Part shown: positions 24,679-36,790 of the stretch, one piece after another
Position numbering within the stretch: the stretch's first letter is position 1
Layout: the number at the start of each line of letters is the position of its first letter
Source: Oscheius tipulae
Lineage: Eukaryota; Nematoda; Chromadorea; Rhabditida; Rhabditidae
DNA length: 64,000 bases
Assembly (NCBI GenBank): GCA_037178975.1
Contig: JASJZH010000001.1
Coordinates: 7,548,501 to 7,612,500 of the forward strand
Reading direction: 5' to 3'
Notes under the pieces: model-generated
The model's database searches: none
What the model was told of the DNA's origin: nothing
The model's input: the letters and a program-made list of their open reading frames with translations, nothing else
Made by a program: the position numbers and the translations under genes

Positions 24679-24729
24679 ATGTTCCGCAAAGTTGTACAAC
24701 GTTTCGAGATCCAAAACTTTGCAGAACAT
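24679..24729. repeat. ~50-nt inverted repeat, copy 2
   Basis: Left arm ATGTTCCGCAAAGTTGT and right arm AACTTTGCAGAACAT are near-perfect complements around a ~19-nt loop. This is the best preserved of four copies. Sequence to the right (CGAAAAATGCATCCTTGAC...CGAAAA) also resembles the flank of the copy at 42181, so the repeat unit is longer than the hairpin. Confidence 0.6.
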
Positions 24730-25018
24730 TGCAAACCCGAAAAATGCATCCTTGACTCCGAAAAGAAAGTTCGGACCAGCCGGTCCGCGCGCACAGGCCC
24801 AGCAGGATCTAGCAGTTTTGGCAGTTGTTTGGCTTCAAGTCGATCGTTATGGAACCAACTTATAACGTGCTTGCGTTGAATACTCAAGCAAGCAGCCAAA
24901 GTTTTTATCCCCTTTTCCTTTTTAGGTTTATTCACAATAATCATATATTTTATATATGTCGTGTCAAGCTTGCTCTCCATTGTTCAGGGTCCGTCCTCGC
25001 TGTTCGTCCATGTCTTGC

Positions 25019-25219
25019 CTATTTATCAAGCAAAGTTACTCCGACCATTCTTCTCATCATCCCGTGCTGAGCTGTTCGTAGTATAGATAGGTCCTTTTCT
25101 CGAGTAGGCCACGTTTCGGACGCATATAGTAAACAAGGCTCAACACACATCCTGTAGAGTTTTCTCTTCTGGGCCAGATTGATCCGTTTGTTGGTGAAGG
25201 TTTCGTGAAATCTACTCAA
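25019..25219 (-). mobile_element. non-LTR retrotransposon reverse transcriptase fragment
   Basis: The 66-codon frame contains NLAQKRKLYRMCVEPCLLYA followed by SETWPTREKDLSIL, the conserved block at the C-terminal end of LINE (RTE/CR1-like) reverse transcriptases, where the pattern is K-x-x-L-Y...P-x-L-L-Y-x-S-E-T-W. It ends in a stop soon after, and neither the catalytic YADD region nor the endonuclease is found nearby, so this is a dead 3' remnant. The left edge is not defined. Confidence 0.7.
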
Positions 25220-25402
25220 GGCAAACCACTAGATCGAATTCGTATTCAGACATCCCTTTTCCTAGAATTTTTTTTTGGAGTAAGCAACTTTTTTTCACAA
25301 ATTTTATGAACAAAAGTTACTAACGCCTTTTTTGGCTCTGATTTGTTGGTCGCATTACTTTTTTTTCACGTCTCGTACAAGCAAAAAATAGCTTTTTCAG
25401 TA

Positions 25403-27327
25403 ATGGCTCGCGTTAAGTTCGGCGTGGCCGAAGACGACAAGATGTTCAGCTTTTGGGAAGAGTGAGCATCTTTTATGCGCCTGGTATATCCAAAATTTAG
25501 GAGGCTGAAAATGGGCGACGAAAGCGCCAAGGATGTCTACGGATTTGTCTTGTGGGAGAAGTATGAGCCGGTGAACGAGAGAAGTGTCTCGAGTCTCCAG
25601 TCACGGTAAGTTTCATTCTTTCACTTTTACTCGACATCTTTCAGCGCAAGAAGGATCGTTCCGCAGTTTTACCAATGGAACTGGAAGGTGGGAAGAAAGC
25701 TGGCTGTGTACAAAATGTGGCAGAAGAGTTTCACTGGCGACAAGGCCACTCTTCATGCGTGAGTTTCGTTTCAAATTCTCTTTCCCGCCCAAAGCATCCT
25801 TCGCACTTCTCAGTTCCAGGATCGAGAAGTACTGCAAAGTCGATATAACCCTTTACCGAGACGGCACCATAAAATCGTGGACGCGTAAATCGAAGAGTAA
25901 ACCTACAATGACTAGTCAAGAAGGCGGAGTAGCAGCTCTCAAAGACGCTGGCTCAGAGAGGATAGTGATTGAAGATTCTGACGAGGAGATGCAAATAAGT
26001 ATGTTACTTTCTCGTCTTTCCTGCAAAATTCTTTAGGTGAAGCGGTTCAGCCAACGAAGCCAAATGTAACACTCTGTTTCTCGGAGGACGAAGTAGGTAA
26101 TGTATTCTGTCATGCTGCCTTCTAGCTTACTATTTTAGATGAAGTTGTTCAGCCCCCAAAGAAGAAACCCAAGTCGACCGTCTCTCAGCCTGAGATTGTA
26201 CAGCGTGTTGTGGCGGAGCCTCCGAAGGAGAATGCTGTCGTTACAGCCGTTGATGATGCTCCAGGAGCCGTGAATCCGCTCGACTATACCCACGTCTCGC
26301 TGGCAGAATTGGATACGATGAACTTCACGCAAATCATCGAAAGCCTCAAGAAGACGGTCAACACGAATCACGAAACGCGCGAGTTCTTGGGGAAGCCGCC
26401 TATCTCCACTCCTCCCGTGCGTCTTCACACCCTTCTTCGTTTTCACACCCTATTTTCAGCATTTGAAAAAGAGTTTCAACGAGATCACTCCACTGGAGCC
26501 TCTGATGTCGGGAGAAAAGAAAAAACAAAATTGTGTCTCTTTCCCAAATCAGCCCCTCTTTGGCAATCGTGAAGAACTTGTGCAGTCAAAGAAGGCAGAC
26601 GAGAACGATGTCGGCGATCGTGTGGTTCCTGCAAAACAGCTCAATGATGTGGCTCCTCCGCGCCCGGAGACGAGAACTGTCAGTCCGCCCAATACTGCTC
26701 CGGCTACCTGCGGCAGAAGCCCTGAGGTGAGGATACTGGCTTTGCTACAATATAGTTCCGTTTGATTTCAGACGATCAAAGTGACTCCTGAAATCCGCAA
26801 CGAAGCCTTCAGTGTTGCTTTCAAGCGTCTTCGCGAGTGCCACAAGCACATTACTCCCGAGAATGTGCCCCAATTCCGCGCTGTCGAGCGAAAGATCCAA
26901 GCTGACGGTCTCACTCTGGAGCAGTTCTGCGATAAGATGGCCGTCGATTTCGTGAACCTCTCTGCACTACTGATGGCCGAAACTGCCCGAAGGTTTTTTG
27001 CTCGCCCTTTCCGTCCACCTAATTCAATGGCTTCAGTTCTACTAAAGTTCGACTCGTTCCCGTCCCTCACCTATATGTCCGCGCTCCGCAGAGGCTCCAG
27101 ATTGTCACCGACATCTGGAACGAGTTCGAGAAGTCAACTCCTACTGACAAGTTGCCCTTGATCAAGAACTCAATCGAAGGAAGTGAGCTGATGATCTTAA
27201 TCATGTCCCTGTCCGAGGTGATCCTCCTCTATTTGCAAAATTTCTCTAATTTCAGGAGCAGTATGCCGACGGGATGAAGGATCTTGCCGCCAGTCTTCGC
27301 CAGGAGTTCGTCTATAACTCTGACTAG
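25403..27327 (+). CDS. Rap1-Myb-like protein, candidate telomere or chromatin protein
   Basis: A multi-exon gene starting at an ATG 2 nt after AGCTTTTTCAG. Exons 1-3 join to give VKFGVAEDDKMFSFWEERLK, then VYGFVLWEKYEPVNERSVSS and LQSRARRIVPQ. The spacing of F..x-DD...LW..xE...(+)S..SL..R matches the Rap1-type Myb/homeodomain-like fold (as in TERF2IP). A basic linker, an acidic patch (IVIEDSDEEMQIS) and a long disordered part with nuclear-type basic clusters (PPKKKPKS) follow. A C-terminal helical region (EIRNEAFSVAFKRLRECHKH) could be a protein-interaction domain. In nematodes, double-strand telomere proteins TEBP-1/2 also carry Rap1-like domains, so a telomeric role is a fair hypothesis but not shown. 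Exon edges in the last 400 nt are uncertain. Confidence 0.6.
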
Positions 27328-27982
27328 TATGTGTACTGTAATAGTATTTGCTTTCTGATGGATAAATTAGCTCTTTTGAAGATGTTTATTCATCAATAGC
27401 TCTGTATGTGACAAGATGGATGAGAAAAGGCGACTGATACTGAGCTGCCAGATAAGTAGGATAGATCAAATGGGAAGCAGCCTGAGATGTGTGGGTAGGT
27501 TGATGGGAGTGCTTGTGTGTGTATGTGTGTGGTCGCAATAGGGCAATATTGAGCGTAAACTGATAAAAACAATGAGGTACAGGAAAGATATCGCAGAAGT
27601 TCAGACCACAGATTTTGGTTCTTTTCTCTTTTAAGGGGAATAAGTGTGTGGCAAGTGGGAGAGATGAAAAATGCTATAAAACATGGTGTTCCGTTGAACC
27701 GTTGCACAGCGAGGCCATCTCGTTCGAGTCCAGGGTCAAGTGCTGAAAATTCCTCGTTTCAAAGTCAAGTGGTCATCGACTGATTTGTTCAATAAGAAAA
27801 GGCCATTACTGTAACCCATTTGTTTTTGTGACGGAATCCTTGTTCAAGCCAAAATGAGACGGTCCTTTAACCAAAATTTGACTGACAATGAGTATTCAAT
27901 GTTTGCATGCTAAACAGCTCCCGCCACGGAAATAAATGAACATCTGTTAGCGTATGTTGAAAGTACTTTCACAAGGAGCTGG
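27328..27982. other. intergenic with one short TIR element
   Basis: This lies between the convergent 3' ends of the Rap1-Myb-like gene and CRTC. Apart from the TIR element at ~27806-27945 and a short GT tract near 27512-27530, nothing was recognised. GTTCGAGTCC at ~27722 resembles a polymerase III B box but has no matching A box. Confidence 0.4.
27806..27945. mobile_element. short TIR element (MITE-like), copy 2
   Basis: The left end GTAACCCATTTGTTTTTGTG and the right end CCACGGAAATAAATGAACAT are imperfect inverted repeats. The interior (CTTTAACCAAAATTTGAC, GAGTATTCAATGTTTGCATG, CTAAACAG) matches the reverse complement of the copy at 51928, so the two are the same family in opposite orientation. 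Confidence 0.6.
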
Positions 27983-30900
27983 TCACTGATTCAAAACATT
28001 TTCCATGCTCACCTGTAAGTCGTTGTAACAGTCAAAGTGTTGACCGTGTCCCCCGTCAGGATTCGTCAGCACGACTCGCGGAATATCCATGGATTCGGGC
28101 GAATTGGAGAAAGTGCGACTTGTTGGCCATTGCGGCTGAGCCATGGGATCAATGACATTAGCCGGCGATGTCGGAGCTGACTGTGATTCGGGCGTCAGCG
28201 AGGGACCCGGCACAAGACGACCACATTGGCCCGTACTGTGTCTTTGTCCAACCGTGGCATGATAACAATTCGGAGGTATTTGGGGTAGATTCGGCAGATT
28301 TGACATACTTTGCTGAAGATTTTTCGTAAAGGGAGAGAATAATTGCTTACGTCTGGGTCCTGCATCATTCCTGGCGGACTGAGTTCCATCATCGGCGTCG
28401 TTCGCTCCTCGAGCATTATCGTTGAGCCCATTGGAGAGCCCATCGGTGAACCCATCGGACTCCCGTTTGCGAAGCTGCAAATAGAATCGAATGTATTGAA
28501 CTGTTCTCATGACAAGGCACTAACAGGTCCTATAAGGCAAGGAAGGCGAGTGGAAGGTGCTACCTCAAGTTAAGACTGAGACTATTGAATAGATGCTGTT
28601 TTCTTTCTAGTTCGGCAGTCTACTTCGAACACTTCTGAGCTTATATCAGGTACCTCGGTATCTAAGAACGAGTTTGATTGTGGCAAGTTAGGTGGACTAG
28701 CAGTTTTTGCCAGGTACGGTTTACCCAGAGAGTATCTCCGCAGACTAGTTGAACTGGTAGTAGGTACAGTATAATTAGAGACAATCACAGGAACTCTTGA
28801 ACAGTGACTACTACCTAAGCAGACAGAATCTGTCGAGCGACCAATGAAGTCTCTGGATTTTTGGTTGACCATCTAGGTGCGAAAGTACTGTGTTTCATTA
28901 GACGATTGTCTTTAGTACTTGTTCCATAACTCCTATCAAATATTCAAGGCCCTCCGACTCACCCGAATCCTCCGGGCATCATATGCTGGACAGGGCTCTG
29001 CATCGGCGATTGATGCATTTGATGAGCCATCTGTGGCGGCAAAGGACCCGGTGGCAAAGGTCCTGGCGGCATTTGCATCGCTCCCGGATGCATTCCACTC
29101 GGTCCAGGCTAAAACTTTTGTTGGATTCAAACACGAGAGTTCTACCTGCATCTGATGCATAAGATGGTTCTGCGGCACCATCTGGTACATCGGGTGCATT
29201 GGAGCCATCGGGGCCGACTGATGGATGTTCGGATCCGATCGGGCTCGGTTTATTCTGAAAAGAAGTTCATTCTCCCTCTGATGTAAACCTGGTTGTCATT
29301 CGCAGCTGCGAGAGTCCCCAATAACGCAGATTAATACTTTTATTAGACTCTCTCTCCCTGTGTGCGCACGAGTCCAGGTGCAATTCACACGAGTGTCAGA
29401 GAGGGGGTGGAGAACAAAAGTAATTGGAACATGATGGCTTTTCGCGAAACCTAATGTTTGTCCCCTCTCAATCTAATTTACCGTATTCGGACGAGTGTAT
29501 CCCGGTCTATTTTGGTCTCAAGGGAGGGGGACAGGTTCTACAAAGTTTTTGAGGAGGAACTCTGAAGTTTTTTTCAACCGTTTGATGGAACAGTTTTGAA
29601 AGCTTCAAAGCCTTGATTTTCAATAATTCCAGGACAGTACGCAGTCTCTAACCGATGAAATGCGTAGGGTTTACCAACGTTTTTAGGATATAAAGGTTAG
29701 TTTTCGGATTTTCTGATGTTCTGCAAAGTGTTAGACAAAGTCAAATGCTACAACTTTACAGTACATGGAAAAGCTGGAAAATGTCATTTTGGGGCTGAAA
29801 AGTGTGTTGCAAGAAGACCACAGGACCACTCCCAGTCAAGGTCCAAGACAGTTTCTGGGTGATGTACTACATTTTCAGAGCTGGATCAATCCTAAAAGTA
29901 ATCCCCCTTCCAAAAGGCGGTTTTTCGCCTCGTTCTCTGATGTCCATTCAGATCTGTGAATCGGTTCCAAAAACGGTTTTGGGATGACCAGTATTTGTTC
30001 AATAAAACGATGTTACCCTGTTTGATCTGCTCTTCACGCCCCATTCGAATCGTATGTCCCCCACGCAGGGAACAAACACAAAAATGATTTTATATCTAAT
30101 TTGTCTACCAACCCCTGTTTCACCATAGGATTAGGCCCGTCCCCTCAGCACGAATAACATCATCTTTCCAGATGGCGTATGATCCCGTTGAGCCGGCGAG
30201 GCTTCCTCTTCTCGCCAATCGATAACCCTTCTTATCAGATGTCATATTGGGAGTGGGGACACACGGTTCGTGTAATTGATCATGTCTGTTCAAAAAGAGA
30301 CAGATAAAGGAAATGCTAGTTGCCCTCAAGGGAAAGATGATACGGGACGCAGGATGGCAAATAGCGCGGGAAGACTCAAATGGATATTGGAGAGAGGGCG
30401 AGCTAGTCTCTGACAATTTTCTTCTCGTTAAAAGGTGCTAATTGGAAGCCTATTTATGTCGTGTTGACATGGATAACTCTCCGAAAAGTGTGCTTTGAAA
30501 TTTTGTTTGTATTTTCCACTTCTTAGCCGTTTACGGATTTAGAAAGAGCTCCTTCTGCCTTATAATGTTCTAAGAGTGTGTAATACTTTGAGCTGGAGAA
30601 CATCGCGAAGCAAAACCCCCATGCTGTGAGCCGAGTCCAACTCTTCTATGAACTGTCCGACCTTACTCAAAAACTCACTGATGCCAGCTGTCGGGCGGAT
30701 GAAGAGTATGCTGTGGAGGATAGGGGGCATAATGAGGGTGTAGAGGAGGAACTCTGTCAGGACTTCGACCCGCCGTCCTATACGGATGGAAGTGCGCATC
30801 CGGGCTACGGCTTCGTTGCGGTCGAGGATGTTCCCACTGTGGCCAATTCGGTGGACCGTAGTTGTGGAGCTGGGCGACATTGGGCAACGAGCCTCCGAGA

Positions 30901-31718
30901 TGATGATGAGGCCAGGCTGGAGGCTGCAGCTGGCCAGGAATCGGCATCGCTCCAGGCTCATCATTTGTACTTGTAATTGATCGCACCTGAATGAGTCTAG
31001 TTGAACGAGGACACTCTGGTACAAGTTTCTCTGCATGGCTCAAAGAGGCCAATACTGTCAGATCTTATTACAAATACATGAGTCGTGTTCACAGCAAAAA
31101 TTCGATCAGGCTTTCAAGTACTACCCATTTGAAGCCTTCGATTAGAACGATAGTCTTTGACCTGAACAATGACACTCAAGCGATGGCTATTACTGTATAC
31201 TGAGTTCAATCGTTCAAGGTTATTCTCTGAGAAACTCTTTTCAGATTTTGGCAAACATTGAAATCTATGCAGAATGGCTGAGAGACATCCAATCATGATT
31301 TCTAAATTTCCTCTAAATTAAAAAGACATTTCGGTGCCAAAGTGGCTTGCTAGAAGTCAAAAGCAAGGGTTTCCAGTTATAGAGTTACGCAAGGATGTAT
31401 CTTTTCTTTGCTTCAAAAAATCTTAAAACCAATCACTTTTTTTGTTTGAACGCTAGACCCCTGAGCGGTTCCCTCTCTGAGAAGAGGGATCCTAGGGGGC
31501 TTGCCTGGAACCAAATACTACTGAAACCCTTTCAAAAGTTTGAAAAATACCAAAGATGAAACTTTTAATCTCTCATTCAAAGACAAGGTCGAAGCACGTG
31601 ACATAAAAGGGAATCTGACCTCTCTCATGATGTCCTCGAAGGTGTTGACATCCTCGTTCTGCTTCCGCTCCATGATGGCGATCTTCTCGCTAAACTTGCG
31701 AGGAGTTGTGCCGGACAT
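27983..31718 (-). CDS. CRTC: CREB-regulated transcription coactivator (CRTC/TORC)
   Basis: CRTCs bind the CREB bZIP domain and switch on cAMP/Ca2+-responsive and metabolic genes when dephosphorylated. Exon 1 (31620-31718) encodes the CREB-binding start SGTTPRKFSEKIAIMERKQN followed by FEDIMRE, the CRTC signature. Exon 2 (~30679-31028) holds GGSLPNVAQ, matching the conserved GGSLPNV. Exon 3 (29156-29254) holds NRARSDPNIHQSAP, the position of the 14-3-3/AMPK-SIK phosphosite (RxxSxxALH in vertebrates). Later exons are Pro/Met/Gln-rich (MGSPMGSPMGS) with SLTPESQSAPTSP, which could be calcineurin or MAPK-type sites. The C-terminus ends QVSMENVLNQ by read-through of a possible donor and is uncertain. 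The ~1.4-kb intron 2 holds a dispersed hairpin repeat. Confidence 0.85.
29716..29766. repeat. ~50-nt inverted repeat, copy 3
   Basis: Arms ATGTTCTGCAAAGT and ACTTTACAGTACAT are complementary with two mismatches. It sits in CRTC intron 2. The flank to the right (TGGAAAATGTCATTTTGGGG) parallels the flanks of copies 2 and 4. Confidence 0.55.
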
Positions 31719-32876
31719 CGTGGTGTTCTTCTGTCTCTCACTGCATCAAACCAGACAGGTGCGCGAATATAGCAGGCACACTCTCTACTATAGTCAACTG
31801 GGACCGCGTTGCAGTGCGCCCCTCGTGGGTCGAATCGAGTCTTGCCACGGGCGCGACTACGGTAGGATGGCGAAGCAGTCGAATGGCAACAATCAGAGTA
31901 ATCAGTTCCTTCTTCGCGATTCGGAGAGAGAAAGAGTGGGAGAAAAATAGACAACAGGTTTTCAAAGGTTCTTTAGAGTGTTGGTAAATTATGAGTCTAA
32001 AATGAGGGACAATTGTCCGTAGGAACAGAGTTTTTATATGGTTACCATCTAGAAATGGACTCAAACTTCTCTGAAAGTCTGTCTCCCTGCCATCAAATTT
32101 GCATCCATCATCGATGCCGCTGAACTGGCCCGATGTTACGGCACTTCCGGTCGGAACAAGCTGCCCTATTGATTGATTGGAGGCATCTTCCTCTTCTAGT
32201 TCCATTGTGTGCTGCATATTCTTTTTAATATTTGTAGAGATGGAACCGTTTTATGGGCAGAAAAGTAGAGTGACCGAATTTCCGAGGAAACTTGAGGAGC
32301 GAGCGAAGAAAACGAGATTTGAATCCTCTCATTTTTCATTTTCTCCTTCGTGTGTTTCTTCAATTTTGTTTCTTCTGTTTTTTAGCTCTATCTAGTCATC
32401 TTTGGGTTCTGTGTTTGTGGCAAACATTGTGGCTGTAAACAGAATGCATGTGTTGAGTTACAAAAAGAGACTCCAAAACGCTGCAGAAAACCAAGAATAC
32501 GAAGTTTCATGACTTAGCCTGTTTTCTCTGTTTGCTCAATTGCAGCTTATTTCAACTTCAATTTTTGTCGGAGAACGGCGAAAACGTGGACATAGCCGTT
32601 TCCCTGATAGAACACTGTCTTGTACACAGAAAAATCAAGGTATTTGGCCGACGCCATCTTCGCGCAGTCTTTGGATCAGTTCCTGCAATTTATCGCGTGT
32701 TCACTTCTTTGCATTGTTGGATTCGGCACTTTTTTTTTAAATGAAGAGAGCTATTTTCTCGTGAAACAAAGCGTGCTGTCGATGTCCCGACTCATTTTCC
32801 GTCTCATCAACACCTCTTCTCACCTCAATTAACATCTTTCAGGGTGTCTATGAAATTCACTTCTTCATAATGTATC
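31719..32876. other. divergent intergenic region
   Basis: About 1.16 kb between the head-to-head starts of CRTC and the RasGAP gene. A minus-strand frame at 32065-32217 (MELEEEDASNQSIGQLVPTG) could be an upstream exon, but I found no supporting family match. CATCTTTCAG lies 34 nt before the RasGAP start. Confidence 0.35.
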
Positions 32877-35800
32877 ATGCTTCCTCAGGTGGTGTCTTTA
32901 ACCAACACCCCAAACGGTTCTCATTCGGGCGGCGAAGATCTTTGCGATAGTTCATCCTCAAGCAGCCATTCTCGACTGCTCCACCAGGTTTTCTTACACG
33001 TTTTTAGTGCAAACTTTGCTTTTCAGTCCATCGCATGTCTCCCATCCTCCTCCAACTCTTCCTGGTTCCACGGAACACTCAGCAGGACAGAAGCTGATCA
33101 CATTTTAATGGTTAGTCTGCTGCTTTTCCACCAACTGTTCTGTTTTAGAACGGCACACCCGGATCCTTTTTAGTTCGACAGCAAGATCCGTCTAGGTTTT
33201 ATATCGATATTGCCACTGCAAAGGGAGTTGAGCACCATCCGTTAGTCTTTGTGTTTTGTGCTCATCTGACAGCCATCTTCAGTGTGAAACGTCTTGGACG
33301 GCAGTATTTTTATAGTGGAAAATGTTATTCGTCGCTGAGCGACCTGGTCTCATTGTTCAATGAACGAGGAGGAGAGCCTATAACAACCAGCCAGTACAAG
33401 TCCAGCAACTCCCAAAGTCTTGTAAGTTTTTGTTTCTCTACATGACTATTTCAAAAATTTGCAGGAAGAAGATGATCTCCCGCGCTGCATAGCTCAATCC
33501 GCATATAACGGCGATCCAATCAACAATGAATTAAGGTTTGTTCTGGAAAGATAGCCCGCCTATCAACCCGTACAGCACCTACATAGGAGATGTGATAACG
33601 TTGCTAGAGAAGCCGGATGCCGACTGGGTTTTGTCTAGAAACAACAGAACGAACGAGACCGGCTACGTACCATCAAACATTTTGGATCATCTGGTACCCT
33701 TTTTGGCCTCTCTCGAGAAATGAAAATGGTTTACAGATCGATGGCATCGAAGATCTTGCTCAAATAGCCTACACACATGGTCCTGAGGTGACAGATGTTC
33801 TACATCAGATGAGAGTATGCCGCGGCAGCTTTCTAATACGACCCTCGTCCCGCGGCGCGGATAGTTGGGCGATTCTTGTGAATGTCGGGAATGATCAAGT
33901 GAAGAAGTTTCTGATCAAGCAGGCCCGAGACGAGCAGGGCGGCTGGATTCTGTCCGGAAGACGCTTTCCCAGTGTACAACACATCATCGACAGGTACTTA
34001 CTCTCTTTGACTTTCTGCGAATTCGCTCCAAAAATTTTGAACTGAGCGACTTGCCTGCCGAACAATTACCAAATTATCAGATACTGCTATCACCCGATCC
34101 TCCACGACGTTCGACTCTGTCATGCGGTTCTAGCCAATAGACCGGAAAGTCGCTCTCTGTCAGCCAGCTCCGATGCCTCGCCAGAAGAAGAGGTCAAAGT
34201 CTTTCCGGAGTCCTCGGCACAGGTTCAGAGCATTGCTTCCATAGTGGCACTTCGGAAATGTATGTTCTTTTCGCAACTTGTAACTTATTTCACTTTCAGC
34301 GCGGGACGATAAACCATGGAAGACTTGTCATCTGACGTTGCGCAACGACCCACAGGGAAGTTGCCAACTGATTATGGCCAACGATGCCGAGGTTCGGACC
34401 TTTGTCATTCAAAATATGCCGGGGAATTTAGCATCAAAAGGTCCGAAGTGTCTACAAGCTACCCTTCTGCATACTGTACAATTTGGAGGAGTCGGTCTTC
34501 GACCAGGAGGGATGTTTCTATCTGTCACCAACGGACATCCATTGTCCTGGAACCTACATCTGTATACAGCCGTTCTACAGATTCGCTGAGTGGATTTCCT
34601 ATTTGAGGTACGAGCTTATTGTCTTTTTACATTTCCACCCTCTTCTAGACCTCGAGTACAAGCTTTGCGGATCGGCGATTTACCTCTTTTCGACGGTTTC
34701 CGCTTCGAATTGCCCGAGGCTCCGGCGATAGCCATTTGGAAGATTCATTTGGACAAGTTTGAGTATGTTTCAGCGGTCTTTTCCACTTTTATCCTCCACC
34801 TCAGGTCAGATACCTTGAAAGCGGATAATCTCTATTCTGCAAATGTTACCGTCAATGGAGTCAAGGTACCGAAGCCGTTGTTTTTCAAAGACATTTTATT
34901 CACAGATTTGCTCGAGCGCAATGCTGACGCCAAGCACAAACCGGGCAATACCGGCCATCATTTTCGACTCGTCGTTCGTGATTCCATTCGCGCCGTGCAT
35001 CAATTCCTCGGTCCAGGTCAATATTGTCAACCATCAGAAGGGCAAAAACGGTTAGCGAAGCATTCCTTTGAGCCTAAAAACGCTCTTTTTCCAGTTCGTC
35101 CTTTCACCGTATCTCCGCTGATGCAGATGCCGCTCTCGGACACGACGAAATACACTCTGAGCAATGGAATTTGTCTCCGGATGTCCTGTTCTCGAATATC
35201 CGTGCTCTCTGAGCAGGACTATCTCTCGATTCAAGACTGGCTAGAGTTTATCCTGTCCTTGCTGCTATGAACGATCAAAATTTAGGACCTATCCCATTGC
35301 TTTTCTCGAATACGTCTCGGATAATCTCTCGCCCCAGGATCGAAGTCTCTTCAGCCAGTGTATCGTCTGTCATCTCTTCTCCCAGCCGAATAAACTTCTC
35401 GATCTTGTCGAGTAAGCCCCTTTTCTGTCGTTTTCGAGATATAATGAGCTTTAGAGCCGTCCTAACACCGACTCTCGCGAGCTCTGCCGCAGAAAGTGCT
35501 CTCCGTCAAGATTCTTTGGCCACCAGCTTGATATCGCAACTGTTACGAGCAGCCGTTCGTTCCGAGCTGGAGAAGGTCATTGACGCGAGAGGATTGTCGA
35601 CCTCGAAGATGGCAGATGTGAGTTTTTCTATAGTTTTCCCCCAATTCTAATCTGCTCATCTAGGCCCACGACATTGAGTTCATTGTGCTGAACATAATCT
35701 CGCTCTGTCAGACAAGGATCGTCTCGCAGCTTCTTCGACTCGTCAAGGCCGTCACGGAGAGACGCTTCCCCAACGACGCACAGGCTGTTCGTCGAGTCCT

Positions 35801-36201
35801 CTGCACCGTGCTCATTCTTCGCTTCACCAACCCCGTCATCCTGACCAAATTCAATAGTATGACTTGTTTTTCCATCTCTTACAGTAAAAATTTTTTTAGG
35901 TCTCCCAGTTGGACAGGCGGTCGCGAAGGGAGTCCAGGCGTCGGCGAACGCGATTTGTGCAAAGTACCTCGATCGAGACGAATACCAGCACACCGCTGCT
36001 TTGCGAAGATTTTTCGACGAGCTGGAATCTGTACAAAGTGTTCCGAGGGAAACCTGCTCTCCACGTCCAGCTCATTTCGACTGGATAGCCATATCGTGTC
36101 ATCTCATCCACTCTACAATGAGCTCACGTCCGAAAGAGACTCTGCCACACGTGCCTGACCACATTTTACGGGTCATTCTTTCTCACCATGCCCAAAATTA
36201 A
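32877..36201 (+). CDS. RASA1: p120 RasGAP (RASA1-type): SH2-SH3-SH2-PH-C2-GAP
   Basis: RASA1 stimulates Ras GTP hydrolysis downstream of tyrosine kinases. Domains in order: SH2-1 with WFHGTLSRTEADHIL and the phosphotyrosine-binding arginine in GSFLVRQQ; SH3 with NPYSTYIGDVITLLEK and GYVPSNIL; SH2-2 with GSFLIRPSSRGADSWAI; a PH-like region (PWKTCHLTLRNDPQGSCQLI); and a C2-like region (APAIAIWKIHLDKFE). The RasGAP domain follows, with the arginine-finger motif ALRQDSLATSL (FRATTLAST in human RASA1) and VLILRFTNPVIL (FLRLICPAIL). Introns are 40-60 nt throughout, and exon edges in the PH/C2 part are approximate. The arginine finger and FLR-type motif are intact, so GAP activity is expected. Confidence 0.85.
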
Positions 36202-36790
36202 CCGGTTATGAAGTCGTGCCTCGCCCTTACCTATCTCTCCATTTCCATGATGTACACACTCGTACTGGTTTTATCTCTTCAGGTGTTACTGCTACCTCGA
36301 TTTCGTTTGAAACCTTTTGTAAATCCCTCTCTCTCCTATATCCCGAAATTGAATGGTCTCAAAATCTCTGTAACTTTCATCCTTTCCTCCCCTTCAGTGT
36401 GCTGCCTCTTAGTTAGTTGGTAACTTATAGTTTTGTCTTACATTTGCAAATTTTAACGTTGTCTGGATGTAGTTCCTTCTCGAATTTACCGATATACCAG
36501 TCATCCTTTTTAATATCTGTCCCCCCGTCTAATTCGAACCAAACTAAGTAATTGCCTGAGATTTATTGTTGTTCCTTCCATCTCTAATGTTCAGCAGTGA
36601 ACAGATGGGGAATTTTGAATTCTTTGTCAGTTCTAACGACTACTGTAATTTTGCTTGTGACTTAAAGATGCATGAAGTAAATATGATTTTATTCGAGTGA
36701 CAAAGCGCGCTCTGCTGCCACCAGTTATTGTTTAGCCCAGTGCTTATCAATACTGACCTTTCGACGACTCTGACTCCATTCTCGCTGAAA
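36202..36790. other. intergenic, no gene recognised
   Basis: About 590 nt between two plus-strand genes. It holds the RasGAP 3' UTR and the promoter of the esterase gene. The small frames here show no domain. Confidence 0.4.

Larger units (their letters stand above)
24423..25402. other. intergenic with repeat debris
   Basis: No host gene supported. The stretch holds one ~50-nt inverted-repeat copy and a reverse-transcriptase fragment. The minus-strand frame at 24582-24980 spans the repeat and has no recognisable domain. Confidence 0.45.

Noticed and set aside
24582-24980. 132-codon minus-strand open frame next to a reverse-transcriptase fragment.
   Set aside because: It reads through the hairpin repeat copy and shows no transposase or RT motif.
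27700-27745. GTTCGAGTCC resembles a tRNA B box.
   Set aside because: There is no A box at the right distance and no stem pairing.
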